Position numbers and translations under genes: made by a program
In this document: in pieces, positions 16,255 to 27,052 of the stretch
Layout of the letters: the number at the start of each line of letters is the position of its first letter
Position numbering within the stretch: position 1 is the stretch's first letter
From: Micromonospora solifontis
Lineage (GTDB): Bacteria; Actinomycetota; Actinomycetes; Mycobacteriales; Micromonosporaceae
DNA: 48,359 nucleotides
Direction: 5' to 3'
Assembly: GCF_003725545.1 (NCBI RefSeq)
Contig: NZ_RJLN01000041.1
Coordinates: 1 to 48,359, forward strand
The notes under the pieces: model-generated
Database searches by the model: none
What the model saw: the letters and a program-made list of their open reading frames with translations, nothing else
Told to the model about the DNA's origin: nothing

Positions 16255-16764
16255 CTAGCCTTTACACTGCTTTCGGGCATCTGCGGCGAACTTCTCACGA
16301 TCCATCGCTACCGCGCGTCCAGGCCCTCCAGTAAGAACCTCATTCACCTTCAGCTTATCTAGCCCACTGGAGTCGAAGTGGAATCTCATCAACAGCCCCA
16401 CAGCGTAACCGACGATGTCCAATGTGTATTGTCTACCTGGAGTCAACTCCTTAAGGGAATTACTTTCGGACGTCCAGCCGTCCGCCTGTGCGAGCAACGG
16501 CACGTCGACCAACCGCGAGGACTGAGCCTCCTCACGACTCCGGCTAATGTGCCAAATCTCGCTCCCATCATCACTAGCGAATGCCTTGATCCCCACAATC
16601 GCCTCATCGGGGCAGCCGACGACCAATACGTGAGTCCGCCCGTCACTGTCCGAAATGAGCGCTGCGCGAGTATCGCGCGGCGGCTGACACGCTGAAATTG
16701 ACAGCACGACTGACAAGGCAATGCCCAAGACAGTTCCCTGCCACCGCCTTCTCCCATAAATCAT
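16255..16764 (-). CDS. Lipoprotein, candidate immunity protein for the adjacent RHS toxin
   Basis: About 169 residues. The N-terminus RRRWQGTVLGIALSVVLSISAC is a lipoprotein signal with lipobox LSISAC; the mature protein would be anchored outside the membrane. No domain is recognised in the rest (VLVVGCPDEAIVGIKAF, LKELTPGRQYTLDIVGYAVGLL). GC content is visibly below the neighbourhood. It starts 46 bases after the stop of the RHS gene on the same strand, the usual place of an immunity gene in polymorphic toxin loci, and an extracytoplasmic lipoprotein would suit an extracellular peptidase toxin. The immunity role is inference. A GTG at 16782 is an alternative start. Confidence 0.6.
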   Translation of the reverse strand: MIYGRRRWQGTVLGIALSVVLSISACQPPRDTRAALISDSDGRTHVLVVGCPDEAIVGIKAFASDDGSEIWHISRSREEAQSSRLVDVPLLAQADGWTSESNSLKELTPGRQYTLDIVGYAVGLLMRFHFDSSGLDKLKVNEVLTGGPGRAVAMDREKFAADARKQCKG

Positions 16765-16810
16765 TCTTGGGATCCGTTCCACGAGAACTTAAGAACGAGG
16801 ATTCCTGGGC

Positions 16811-19800
16811 CTACCTGAGATAGAGCCGGTAGTCCGGGACAGGGTTGCCGCCTTGCACAAATTGCCCGTTCACCTCTTTTGGCGCTTTCCAGTAACCACC
16901 CTGGAATGGCTGCGCCCCCACCTCGTAGTCGTTGCAGGCACTCCAATCGAGACACCTGATATACGAAGCACCGCTCTCCAGCTCGTAATCTGCGGCATAG
17001 GTCTTCCAACTCTTAGCCTTTGCCCATTGCTCCGAGTGCCTCGCCTCGTGCGCCAACAGATTTCGCGCGTAGTAGTCAGGATTAAGGCACTTTCCGCGAT
17101 TATCACACGTCTTCGCGATGTCGGAATAAGCAGTCTTCTCGTCTTCCAACTCCTGATCGAGATCGGCGGGAGATCCTGGATAGAACAATACGTCACCAAC
17201 GGTCATCGGGCGCCCCTGCATTGTCGGATCGAATCCAAAGCAAACGACCTGCTCTGCCTTGACCTCACATGCATCAATCGAGCCGAAGAGACGTACGTAG
17301 GCAAGGGCAAGGGCATCGCTCCCGTTGTCCACATTTCCCGGACGAATCTGCGGCGACTGTCTCGTGAGGCATCGACCCTGCACAAGCAGGCCGAAGCAGG
17401 TAGAAGGAGTTGGCGCCGCTTGCGGAGACGGTGCGGGCCGGGGGCCCTGTCGGCGATCGCGCCGCCGGTTGTCTTCTCTCTGCTGCGCCTTGCATGCGCT
17501 ACCGCAGCCGGACCCGCCGTATCGGAGTTGAGTGTTGATCTCTGACTGTTGCGATGGCTTCCCACCACTCCATTGTGCGTCTTCTGGACTCAGGCCGGTC
17601 GGGTCGCTGAGGGTGGCGGGAGAGTTGTTGGAGTAGCTGTACCCATTCCACTGCTGAGGGTCTGCATTACTCATGATCGGGTCGACGCTGATGAATCGGC
17701 CGATGGTGGGGTCGTATTCGCGGGCGCCGAGGTGGGTGAGGCCGGTGGGGTCTTGGGTTCCGCCGACGAAGCCTTTGTCCAGGGTGGGGGCCCAGGTGCC
17801 GGTGGTGGTGCCGCGTTGTTCGCCGTAGGGGAGCATGTGGCGTTTGGCGACGGCGAGGGTGGTGGCGTTGATGGTGAGTTCGGCGGTGCCGTGGTGGTCG
17901 TTGGTGATCCAGTTGACGCCGGTGCCGGTGCGGATGGCGATGGTTTGGCCGGCGAAGGTGTAGTAGCGGGTGGCGGTTTTGGTGGTGGTGCTGGTGGTGT
18001 AGCGGACTTCGGTTCCGCCGGGCAGGTAGAGGGTCTTGCCGGTGGAGTCGGTGCGGATGAGCCGGTTGCCGTCGGCGTCGTAGATGTAGCTGCTGGTGGT
18101 GGCGCCTGACGTGCTTTGGAGGTGGCCTTCGCGGTCGAAGGTCAGGTTTTGGGTGGCGCCGGTGGTGGTGGGTCGGGTTGTGGTGTTGCCGGCGTTGTCG
18201 TAGCTGTAGCCGCGGGTCCAGGTGGCGGCGCCGCTGGCGGTGACGCTGTTGACGGCGTGCGGCCGGGCGGCGCCGTCGGTCGGGTAGGCGTAGGTGTAGG
18301 TGGTGTCGGTGGTGCTGTGGCGGACTTCGGTTTTGCGGTTGCCGTTCGAGAAGAGGTTCCAGGTGTGCCAGTAGGGGTAGGAGCCGCCGATCTGGGTCCA
18401 GGCGGTGGGTTTGGTGGCGCAGCTACCGGTGGCGGGGGTCCAGGCTTCGGTCATGCGGCGTAGGTAGTCGAGGGTGAAGCACTGGTGGTCGGCGACACCG
18501 CCGCCGGGGGTGTCGTGGATTTCGGTGACGTTGCCGGCGTTGTCGTAGGTGTAGTTGTAGTTCGCGGCTTCGGGTTTGAGTTCGGGGACGACGTTGGTGC
18601 TTTTGAGCCGGCGGGTGGGTTCGTCGATGTTCGAGGTGACGATGACACGTTTGCCGTATTCGCCGAGCTGGTACTGGGTGAGTTGGCCGAGTTTGTTGTA
18701 GGTGACGTCGTAGGTGTAGATCTGGGCCGCCGACAGCGGGCCGGCGGGGTCATCGACGTCGGTGTAGCCGTTGATGATCTTTTCGGAGGTGAGGTCGGCG
18801 GCGGCGGGCATGGTGACCTGGAAGGGCTTGCCGTTGGCCCGGTACGTCATGGTGGTGGTGTAGGTGCAGGTGTTGGGGCTGGCGGCGGCGCACAGGTTCG
18901 ACTCCGCGGCGGGGAGCACGACGGAGGTGGAGGTGGGCCGTCCGTAGGTGTCGTAGGCGTCGACCTTGGTGGTGTATGGGTTGCCGCCGGAGTAGCGGGT
19001 GGCGGAGGTGAGTTTGCCTGTGCCGTTCGGGAGCGTGTCATACACCCAGGTGGCGCGCAGAGCGCCGGTGGCGGTGTCGTCGCGCATGCTGGTCTTGCGG
19101 CCGAGTTCGTCGTAGGTGTAGGCGGTGGTGGCGGTGCCGGTGCCCAGGGGGCTGGTGGTGGTGGCGACGTTGCCGGCGGCGTCGTAGGTGCTGGTGGTGG
19201 TGCCCTTGTCCGGGTCGACGGCCCGGGTTTGCCGGCCGCGCAGGTCGTAGGTGTAGGACCAGGTGTTGGCGCCGGTGACGTCGGTGACGGTTTTGAGCTG
19301 CCCGAGCAGGGTGTAGGTGTGGGTGGTTTTGTCGAACTTGGTGGTGTCGTCGCTGCCGACGTCGGCGCGGTTCTTGTACTGCCGCAGCGTTGTGGTGCGG
19401 CCTTGGGCGTCGCTGAGGGTGGTGGTGGCGGTGCCGCCGGCCGGCGGGGTGATGCTGACGCGTTCCCCGTTGTAGGTGGTGGTGGTGCGCCATTTCTCGG
19501 TGCCGTTGGCGAGCAGGATCTGCGCCGTCTGGCGGCCGGCGCCGTCGTAGGCGTTCTGGGTGATGGAGGGGATCTGCCCCTGCGGGGTGGCCAGGCTGGT
19601 GTTGACCGCGGTGTTGGTGGAGTCGTAGTAGGGGGCGGACGTCCAGGCGGTGGCGCCGAGGGTGTTGGTCAGGGTGTCGGTGATCGTGCGTCCACCGCCG
19701 GTGGCCTGGAGTTGGTTCTGCCGCAGGCGCAGGAACCCGTCATACAGGTTCACCGACTTCCGATACGCCGTCCCCGTCACGAGCAGTGTTTCCGTGGTGA

Positions 19801-22800
19801 CCGCTGACGGACCGCCGCTCTTGCGCACCAGATACGTGAACTTGGCACTGGGCGTCTGGGTGGCCTTGTTCCGGCCGGGGATCCAGGTGTTGGTGAGCCG
19901 GCCGAGCCCGTCGTAGGTGAGGTCGGTGACCGCGCCGTTGGCGTCGGTGATCTTCGTCGGCGTCCCCCACGCCGGCTCCACCAGCGTGGTGGCGGTGTGG
20001 CCCTTCGCATTGGTCGCCACGGTTTGGGTGACCAGGCCGCCGTTGGCGGTGGTGTAGGCGGTGGTGGTGGTGTAGCCCCGCGGATCGGTGACCGACGTGA
20101 CGCGGCCGTTGCCGTCGTAGGTGGTGGTGGCGGTGCGGGTGTAGACGGGGGTGCTGCCGTTGAACTTCTCGAGTTCTTCAGTGCGGACGAGGTTGCCGTG
20201 GGTGGGCGCCTGCCCAAAGGAGGTGTCGTCGACGTAGGTGTCGTAGAACGCCCGCGACCGGTTGAGCACGGTGGCCGGATCCGCGGGGGTGGGGGCGCCG
20301 GTGCAACGGACGGACAGGGTTTCGGTTTGGGAGACCCGGTCGATCATCCAGATGCTGTCGTTGCGGGCGTAGGTGTTGCGGGTGCAGGTGTCATCCGTGG
20401 TGATGGCCTCGTCGCCCTGGTCCTCGACGGTGGTGGGCAGGCCGTCGCTGTTGAAGCTGGTGATGGTCTTGGTGTAGCGGTAGCCGCCGCCGGCGAGGGG
20501 GGTGCGGGCGCGGGCGATGTCGGTGTTGGTCATCCACGCCCGGGTGGTGATCCCGTCGCGGGTCCGCGTCGCGGTGGGGCCGTTGATCCACGGGTTGTTG
20601 CGGGTGGAGGAGATCTCGGTGCCGCCGGGCCCGTTGTAGGTGATGGTTTGCAGTTCGAAGCCCTGCAGGGCTTCGTGGTCTTCGATGGCGCCGCCCCACG
20701 AGTCGGTGACCCACACGTCCTTGACGCCACTGGTCGCCTTGTCGCCGTCGAGGCCGCGTAGGTAGCGGTGCTCGACCGCGGTCTGCTGCCCGGCCGGGTC
20801 GCCGTGGCGGACGGTGACCTTGCCGTAGCCGCGCCAGTCGCTCCAGGTGCGGTACTTGTCCTTGGTCAACTCGTCGGTGTTGTACGCCCAGGCGGGGGTG
20901 TCGTAGTCGTACTCGGTGACCTCGGTGGGTTGGTCGGTGACGGTGTCGTCGAGGTCGATGCGGGTGACGACGTACTTGTGGAACCAGTCAAGCGTCGGGT
21001 TCACGCCGTCCGGGTCGTAGTACGACGGCATGCACCGCTTCGTGTTGCTCGCCGGTGACGGCAGGGTGGTACGGGTGCAGTCGGGTCCGGAGTAGGTGAC
21101 GATGATGTCCCCACCGCTCTCGGTGTGCACCGCCTTGATCCGCCACCGGTTCAACGCCGACCGCTGGTCGGCGGGCCCGTCGACCCGGTTGGGCAGCGGC
21201 AGCGACCCGGTGTCGAAGGTGATCTCCGGGTCGGAGACAGCGGCGCCGCCGGCGGTGGTGACATGACCGGTGCGGGTGATGCCACGCAGCCACATCGGGG
21301 TGGACTCCCCGGTGCCGGCGTTGACGAACTCCTGCCGCAACGACCACGACTCCACATCCGCGTATGTGGTGGCGCCGTTACGGGTCTGCGCGGTGACCTT
21401 CGTCAACCGGCGGGCCGTCCAGAACGTGGGCGAGCCCTGCGTGGTGCACTGGTCGCCGGCCTTGCAGTACTGATCCCACGGCGTGTCATACCAGTTCGCG
21501 GTCACCGGGTCCGACGTCCACGCCGCCCCCGACCAGCAACTAGACAGGCATCGTTCGGCGGTGGTGAACACGACCCGCAGCGGTGCGGCCTGGGCGTACT
21601 CGGCGTTCTTGCGCATGCCGTACTCGATGCGCGCCAGCCAGCCGCCGCGGTCGTAGGTGGTGCGCTGGCTGGGGGTGTTGTCGCGGGCGTAGGCGCCGGT
21701 CTCCTTGCCGTAGAAGTACGCCATGCTGTTGCTGTTGGGGTCCACGACGTAGTCGAGGTTCCACCGCCACGCCTGGGAGCAGTAGGCGTTGGCGAACGTC
21801 GCGTTGTAGCAGGGCTCGCCGGAGTTGTTGCCGAACACCGGCACGGTCCACACCGAGTCGGTGACCGCGTTGCCGCTGGCCCAGCCGGGCAGCTTGTGGT
21901 AGCCGAAGTAGTACTGGGTGCCGTCGGTGGTGGTCACCTTCCAGTACTCGTTGTCGTTGTCCCCGTTATCCCGCGCGGAGCTGGTCAGCTTCTCCACCCG
22001 CGTGCCGTCGTCGTTGCGCAGCCGCCACACCGACCCGTCCTTGATCAACTCCCCGGCGTGGCCGTTGAGGGACAGGGTCGCGTTGTCGGTGAACCAGCAC
22101 AGGTCACCGGTCTTGTGACCCGGGTTGTCATCCGCGCACGACTGGTACTTGCGCTCAATAAAGCCGGGCCAGGAGTCCCAGCCGTCACCGACCCACGAGC
22201 CCTGGTTGTTCGTCAGCGCCGTGCGCCCGTCGAGGCTGCCCGAGGAGTAGGAGAAACTGATGTTCGGGGCCGGCCCACCAAGGGCGGGTGGCACGCGCAG
22301 CGGATACGACCAGGAGAAGTCCCCGGTCTGGGTCGACACCTGCCACTGGCCGGCCGCCGACAGGCTGGTCGCGGTGTAGTCGCCGCTGTCCCCCGACGCG
22401 CCGGCTTCGGCTGCCAGCAGCATGTTGGTGCTCGACGTGAGCGAGATGTCCGTCGACAGGAGGCTGTCGGGGGTGTCGTTGAGCGTCGGCAGCGGGGTGC
22501 GCGTCTGACACGACGGCACCTGCGGGGTGGTCAGCGCGCACGCCGGAAGCGCCACCAGCCGCAGCCGCGATGCCCAGTCACCGCCATAGGCGTCCGCGAA
22601 CCGGGCATAGTCCACCTGCAGACCGGTGTGCCCCGTGCCGGTCTTACCGTCCGCGCGGCCCACCGAGAACAGCAGGCCCCGCACCCCGGCCCTACCGGTC
22701 GTGGCCCGGTCATGCACCGTCACGGTCACCGAGGTGACAGCGTCACGCGGTGTCGTGTCGGCGCCGCCGCCGGACGGGACCGAGATCAGCACCGGAAGGG

Positions 22801-23176
22801 TTCCGGCGCGCGCCCGCACCGGCCCGGTCAGACCCGCCCGTGTGCTCTGCGCCTTGTCAGCTGCCCCGGTGGCCTGGGCGAGGTCGGCGATGCTCGTGCC
22901 CGCCGGCCAGACGATCTTCTTCGTGCCGGTCACCACACTCGAGGAGGCGTGATAGGAGCGGCTCTTGCCGGGCTTGGCGTCGCGCACCGGCACACCGGCG
23001 GCCTCTTTCGGCTTCGGAGGGTTCCACGTTGGTGCGGCTTGCGCCCGCTGCACCGGCTGCCCCAACGCGCTCGCTGTCAGCGCCACCGACAAACCGCCGG
23101 CCAGCAACACCGACCGCCACACCCGTCGACCGAAAACCATCTCCCGGCCCTGGCCGGAACCTGTTCCACTCACCAC
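16811..23176 (-). CDS. Secreted RHS/YD-repeat protein with C-terminal metallopeptidase-like toxin tip
   Basis: The protein has 2121 residues. A signal peptide (RRVWRSVLLAGGLSVALTASALG) is followed by a SpvB-like N-terminal region, then many YD repeats (TYDGLGRLT, TYDAAGNVAT, YDADGNRL) that build the RHS cage, and the core end LTHLGAREYDPTIGRFISVDPIMSN ... LSDPTGLSP. After the core, about 260 residues (DNA 16811-17590, clearly lower GC) form a separate tip. It has a linker, then a domain with LLAHEARHSEQW (HEARH about 2043-2047) and a downstream ELESGAS Glu, the pattern of a gluzincin-type zinc peptidase. GGGGAG lies before tandem GTG codons at the start. It follows the LamG surface gene with a 168-base gap and is followed by a small lipoprotein gene. 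A contact-dependent or released antibacterial toxin is likely. Confidence 0.87.
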   Translation of the reverse strand: MVSGTGSGQGREMVFGRRVWRSVLLAGGLSVALTASALGQPVQRAQAAPTWNPPKPKEAAGVPVRDAKPGKSRSYHASSSVVTGTKKIVWPAGTSIADLAQATGAADKAQSTRAGLTGPVRARAGTLPVLISVPSGGGADTTPRDAVTSVTVTVHDRATTGRAGVRGLLFSVGRADGKTGTGHTGLQVDYARFADAYGGDWASRLRLVALPACALTTPQVPSCQTRTPLPTLNDTPDSLLSTDISLTSSTNMLLAAEAGASGDSGDYTATSLSAAGQWQVSTQTGDFSWSYPLRVPPALGGPAPNISFSYSSGSLDGRTALTNNQGSWVGDGWDSWPGFIERKYQSCADDNPGHKTGDLCWFTDNATLSLNGHAGELIKDGSVWRLRNDDGTRVEKLTSSARDNGDNDNEYWKVTTTDGTQYYFGYHKLPGWASGNAVTDSVWTVPVFGNNSGEPCYNATFANAYCSQAWRWNLDYVVDPNSNSMAYFYGKETGAYARDNTPSQRTTYDRGGWLARIEYGMRKNAEYAQAAPLRVVFTTAERCLSSCWSGAAWTSDPVTANWYDTPWDQYCKAGDQCTTQGSPTFWTARRLTKVTAQTRNGATTYADVESWSLRQEFVNAGTGESTPMWLRGITRTGHVTTAGGAAVSDPEITFDTGSLPLPNRVDGPADQRSALNRWRIKAVHTESGGDIIVTYSGPDCTRTTLPSPASNTKRCMPSYYDPDGVNPTLDWFHKYVVTRIDLDDTVTDQPTEVTEYDYDTPAWAYNTDELTKDKYRTWSDWRGYGKVTVRHGDPAGQQTAVEHRYLRGLDGDKATSGVKDVWVTDSWGGAIEDHEALQGFELQTITYNGPGGTEISSTRNNPWINGPTATRTRDGITTRAWMTNTDIARARTPLAGGGYRYTKTITSFNSDGLPTTVEDQGDEAITTDDTCTRNTYARNDSIWMIDRVSQTETLSVRCTGAPTPADPATVLNRSRAFYDTYVDDTSFGQAPTHGNLVRTEELEKFNGSTPVYTRTATTTYDGNGRVTSVTDPRGYTTTTAYTTANGGLVTQTVATNAKGHTATTLVEPAWGTPTKITDANGAVTDLTYDGLGRLTNTWIPGRNKATQTPSAKFTYLVRKSGGPSAVTTETLLVTGTAYRKSVNLYDGFLRLRQNQLQATGGGRTITDTLTNTLGATAWTSAPYYDSTNTAVNTSLATPQGQIPSITQNAYDGAGRQTAQILLANGTEKWRTTTTYNGERVSITPPAGGTATTTLSDAQGRTTTLRQYKNRADVGSDDTTKFDKTTHTYTLLGQLKTVTDVTGANTWSYTYDLRGRQTRAVDPDKGTTTSTYDAAGNVATTTSPLGTGTATTAYTYDELGRKTSMRDDTATGALRATWVYDTLPNGTGKLTSATRYSGGNPYTTKVDAYDTYGRPTSTSVVLPAAESNLCAAASPNTCTYTTTMTYRANGKPFQVTMPAAADLTSEKIINGYTDVDDPAGPLSAAQIYTYDVTYNKLGQLTQYQLGEYGKRVIVTSNIDEPTRRLKSTNVVPELKPEAANYNYTYDNAGNVTEIHDTPGGGVADHQCFTLDYLRRMTEAWTPATGSCATKPTAWTQIGGSYPYWHTWNLFSNGNRKTEVRHSTTDTTYTYAYPTDGAARPHAVNSVTASGAATWTRGYSYDNAGNTTTRPTTTGATQNLTFDREGHLQSTSGATTSSYIYDADGNRLIRTDSTGKTLYLPGGTEVRYTTSTTTKTATRYYTFAGQTIAIRTGTGVNWITNDHHGTAELTINATTLAVAKRHMLPYGEQRGTTTGTWAPTLDKGFVGGTQDPTGLTHLGAREYDPTIGRFISVDPIMSNADPQQWNGYSYSNNSPATLSDPTGLSPEDAQWSGGKPSQQSEINTQLRYGGSGCGSACKAQQREDNRRRDRRQGPRPAPSPQAAPTPSTCFGLLVQGRCLTRQSPQIRPGNVDNGSDALALAYVRLFGSIDACEVKAEQVVCFGFDPTMQGRPMTVGDVLFYPGSPADLDQELEDEKTAYSDIAKTCDNRGKCLNPDYYARNLLAHEARHSEQWAKAKSWKTYAADYELESGASYIRCLDWSACNDYEVGAQPFQGGYWKAPKEVNGQFVQGGNPVPDYRLYLR

Positions 23177-23344
23177 GACGCTCCCCTATGCGTACGGAAA
23201 AAGACCCTGACCGGCGCTGCCGGTGTGCCACGACGTCCTCAGGTGCCGGGTGGCCGTCACCCGTCTCGTGCCGCGCCGCCCGTGTGGGCCGGCGTCGCCG
23301 CCGCGCGCCCGGGGACGCTGGCCCCGGCCGCGGCGGCGCGTGTG

Positions 23345-26215
23345 TTACTGCGCTGCCTGCTGGCAGATCTCGAAATCCGTCAGCACCCGCTGATAAGCGC
23401 GGGCATCGTCGATATCACCGCGCCAGTAGGAGGTACCGGCCCCGGCCGACCAGCCACGCCCGATCGCGAACGACCCGGTCGCCGACCACGACGCCGCAGC
23501 GTTCACCTCGGCGACCTCACCCCCGCACGAGCGGGGGTCACCCATCACGTAGACGCGCATCTTCCCGGTGGCCTGGTCATAGCGGCCCGCCACGTGCACC
23601 CAGGTGCCGGTCGTTGGCAGCCCCGCCGACTGGCCGTCGGCGCAGGCGCTGACCGCGCCGCCGCCGCTGCTGTCACCAGTCATGGTGAAACACCAGCCAC
23701 CCAGACCGCCGTTGGCGTTCTTGTTGTACTGCAACTCGAACCGCGAGGCCGTCGGACCGTCCTGCGCGAGGATCGTCTGCTTCTGCTGCGCCGCCAGGTC
23801 GGTCGGACGCACCCACGCCATCACCGTGAAACTCTTCGTCGTGTCCAACACCGGCCCGCTGGTCGTCACCACGTCCGGTGAACCGGACAGGTGCACCGCG
23901 TTGCCCAGATAACCAGACACGAAACGCGCCCCGCCGCCGAGACTGCCCGGCTTCTTAGCGCTGAAGCCGCTACCCGAATCCGCCGCCGTCTTCACCGGAT
24001 CGGCCTCGTCGAACTTCCACAACGAGTAGGCCTCCGGCACGGGTGAGACCCAGAACTGGTAGTCGTAGGTGCCGCTGGTGTTACCGGCCTTGTCCTTCGC
24101 CTTCACATGCATGGTGTGCACCATGTCCGTAGTGGGCGTGTAGTTCGCCGACGCCGCCGTCGTCGTCGTCGCGGCACCACCATCGACGTCCCACGTGTAC
24201 TCGTCCGCGCCCGACGCGGTGAAGGAGAAGGTGCCCGGCGTTCCCACCGTGGCCCCCCACTGCTTCCACTTGTACTGGTTGGAGGTCACGTTCGACACCG
24301 TCGGCGGGGTCGTGTCGACCGTGAAGCTGTACCAGAGTCCCCAACTGCTCCACAGACCCGCCTCGTCCCGACTCGAGGCATGCCAGTAGTACGTGCCACC
24401 CGACGACAACTTCCCGGCCGGCACCTGCGCCGTGGCCACACCCGTCGCGTTACCGACCGTGGTCACCACCGGGCGGGGCATCGTGGTGCTGTCCACCACG
24501 ATCGGCGCGGCGAGATCCGCAGCGGTGCGGATCTCGAAAACCGTCAGCAACTGACCGCCATAAGGATCCTGCACCTGCACCCGCAACGTCGGAGTCACAT
24601 TGCGCACCAGAGCAGGCGAGGAACACTGCTGGTAACAGTCCGACGTCGTCGTGAACGCCAACCCGACGGGCTTGACCGGCGCGAGATCGTAGGTGGCAAC
24701 CAGATACGTCTTGTCGGTGTAGAACTTCTTCCACCGATCCTGACTCGACTCGTACTAATCAGTCGGGTTGCACGCACACAAACCCACCCAGTACGAACTA
24801 CTGCTCAACACCTGCGCCTTCACGTCGTTCAACAGCGTCGATCCCTCGAACACCGCGCTCGCGTCCGGCTGGGTCGACCCGCAGCCACCGGTCTTGTTGG
24901 CGTTGCCCGCCCACGAATCCAGCCACGTCGCCGCCGAACCCAACGGGTGGGCCGTCCAACTCATCCGACCGCCGCTGGCCGTCGACCAACTCGACGTCCG
25001 ATACAGATGCACCCACGTCGGATCACACGACCACGAGTGATACAGCTTCATCTGGACCTCAGCGGTCAACACCGTCTTGCCGGACATCGCCGACGTGTCG
25101 AAACTGAAATACGACCGGTATCGCGCCCCCGAATCCGGGCTCAAACCCACCCGCGCGTAGGTCGTGTCGTTGTTCTCCCCGTTACTCGTCGCGTACGCCC
25201 ACTTCGACCGCTGCTTACTGAACGCCGGATCGATGAACAGCGGAAACACCGACGCCGGCGCGGACAACATCGCCGTGTCCGGGGTCAACACCAGATCACC
25301 CGTCGACACCGCCACCCCAACCGCAGCCGACGAGGCCACCTCACCCGGCCCCCGCGCGGTCGACACCAAATCCCCGCCGTCGCCGGCATCGGCAGTCGAC
25401 GCCGCGACCGACGACTCCGTCCCCGACCCGGTCGCCGCCGGCTGCACCGCATCAGCCGACAGCGACGAGTCCCACATCACCGCCGGCGACGCCTGCAACA
25501 GCGGCTCACCACCCGCACCCGCCAGATCCAGGCCACCATCCGCGGTCCGCGTCACCCGCATATCACCGCCGAGCCCGTAACGGACCTGCCGCACCGCCGG
25601 ACCCGCCGCCGCCTCCGGCGTCAACACCTCCAACACGTGACGAAAACCGTCCCTGCCCGCGATCACATGCAAATTCACACCCGGCAGAACACCGTCGTAG
25701 ATCGCCGTGTCGCCGGCGATACGCGGCGCCGGCAACACCCCCGGCCAGCGCAACTCGAACGTCGAACCGGCCTCACGCCACGTCACCAACGGCCCCCAAC
25801 CGCCACCCGAAAACGTGAGGTCAGCCGTCGTCGCCACCGGCGCGAAACCATCCCTTACCCGCCGCAAAGTGGTATCGACGTCAGCCCAACTGCCATCCGG
25901 ACGGTGCACCCGCTGCGGCACCACCGACGACACCAACCTGCCCACCCCAGACGCGTCGACGAACACCTGCGTCGTCTCCGACCGCTCGCTCAACACCTCC
26001 ACGCTCTTACCGCACTCCGCAGCAAACTGCCTCGCCGCCTGGACGTCCTCCACCACAGACCCCGAGCAATCCACAGCAGCCGCACCAGCCGACGTCGGCG
26101 CCACCACCCCGATACCCGCAGCCAACAGCACCGCCGTGAAGGACCCGAAGAACCCTCGACGCCGCCGCGTCGACAAACCGGACGCAGCTCTGAAGCGAAG
26201 ATGCACAGCAACCAC
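23345..26215 (-). pseudogene. DNRLRE/LamG-domain secreted surface protein, interrupted by an in-frame TAG
   Basis: This would be a protein of about 956 residues. It has a signal sequence (RRRRGFFGSFTAVLLAAGIGVVAPTSAGA), a conserved N-terminal region (VVPQRVHRPDGSWADVDTTL), a DNRLRE-like beta domain (FIDPAFSKQRSKWAYAT ... SYFSFDTSAMSGKTVLTAEVQM), fibronectin-like parts and a C-terminal LamG jellyroll (YSLWKFDEAD ... FTVMAWVRPTDL ... YWRGDIDDARAYQRVL). A single TAG at 24755-24757 stops translation after ACNPTD. The frame continues without shift for about 470 codons and has no good internal start (TTG at 24661). The GTG at 26215 follows GGGGG and precedes the signal peptide. Such proteins are commonly encoded just before RHS proteins, as here. 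It may be a recent pseudogene, a readthrough gene or a sequencing error. Confidence 0.8.
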
Positions 26216-26298
26216 CGCAGACCCCCGTTGATCACACTCGATAGGTGGCCGAACTGTAGAAACTCCGATGAACACCTGTAAAGAGCGACTACAACTTG

Positions 26299-26823
26299 CT
26301 AGGACGAAACGGACGACAGCACAGCCACCCGGCAGCCGCGCAACGGAAAGTGACGGACGAAGCCCTCTGGGTCAAGGTCGGCGCCCGTCAACTCGCGGTG
26401 TGGATCGATGCGGTGCAGCAACGCTGGGTACGGATGGTTTGCGGCAACCCACCACCTATCCGCGTCGGTGATCTCATCATCGAGCCAGACGAACAGACGA
26501 CCCGCGACGTACCGCATCAGCGGTACGGTCTTCCAATGCACGCAACGCGCCTGCTCGTCGGTGTCCCGCCAATCGACGAACGGCAGAGCAGGAAGGCCGA
26601 GCCGTGGCGCTACCTCGCTCACCTCCGCCATCCACGTACCAGCCCACACCAGACCGTCCAGCAGCGCCCGCAACCGGAGGCCGTCACCAGGTTCGAGCCG
26701 GTCGAGCAACGGATTGCCGGCGCCGCACGGTGGGGCCGCCGCACAGACGCCGGCGCGGCAACTCGTGCCGGCCAGCCGAGCCCGGAACGGCAGCAGCACA
26801 CCGTCGACATCCACGAAGATCAA
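26299..26823 (-). CDS. HAD-domain hypothetical protein
   Basis: The protein has about 174 residues. IFVDVDGVLLPF at the very N-terminus is HAD motif I, and GLVWAGTWMAEV, LFVWLDDEITDADRWW and DPEGFVRHFPL resemble later conserved parts of a small HAD group of unknown function. The apparent start is a TTG at 26823, which is weak; a GTG nine bases further in would remove part of motif I, so the true start could lie in sequence I cannot assign. It lies between the tRNA and the LamG gene, inside the right edge of the proposed island. Confidence 0.6.
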   Translation of the reverse strand: MIFVDVDGVLLPFRARLAGTSCRAGVCAAAPPCGAGNPLLDRLEPGDGLRLRALLDGLVWAGTWMAEVSEVAPRLGLPALPFVDWRDTDEQARCVHWKTVPLMRYVAGRLFVWLDDEITDADRWWVAANHPYPALLHRIDPHRELTGADLDPEGFVRHFPLRGCRVAVLSSVSS

Positions 26824-27052
26824 AGACCGAGCGGCGCCAGCCCCTCTGTCTGCCCATGCCGATGGCGGGCGGGCACATCCCTGCCATCGGTTGGGTGATC
26901 ATCATGACCACGGCTCGAACCTGCGACAATCCGCACAGCACTGACCTGCTACGACGGGCCGGACGCGGCTCGGACTGCGACAACTCCTCACGACCCGCTC
27001 AGCCATCTTGACCAGCCCATTCGCCAGACCATGGGCGATATGTCCGAATGGG
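26824..27052. other. Intergenic region between HAD gene and tRNA-Arg
   Basis: I find no convincing reading frame, hairpin or repeat here. If the island reading is right, this stretch holds the element end that abuts the tRNA. Confidence 0.4.

Noticed and set aside
23345..24661. Independent LamG gene starting after the TAG
   Set aside because: The only candidate start is a TTG without a ribosome binding site, and the frame is continuous with the upstream part through the TAG.
21125..26281. Very long plus-strand open frames opposite the RHS and LamG genes
   Set aside because: They are antisense shadows with His/Arg-rich low-complexity translation and no domain; the minus-strand proteins are clearly real.
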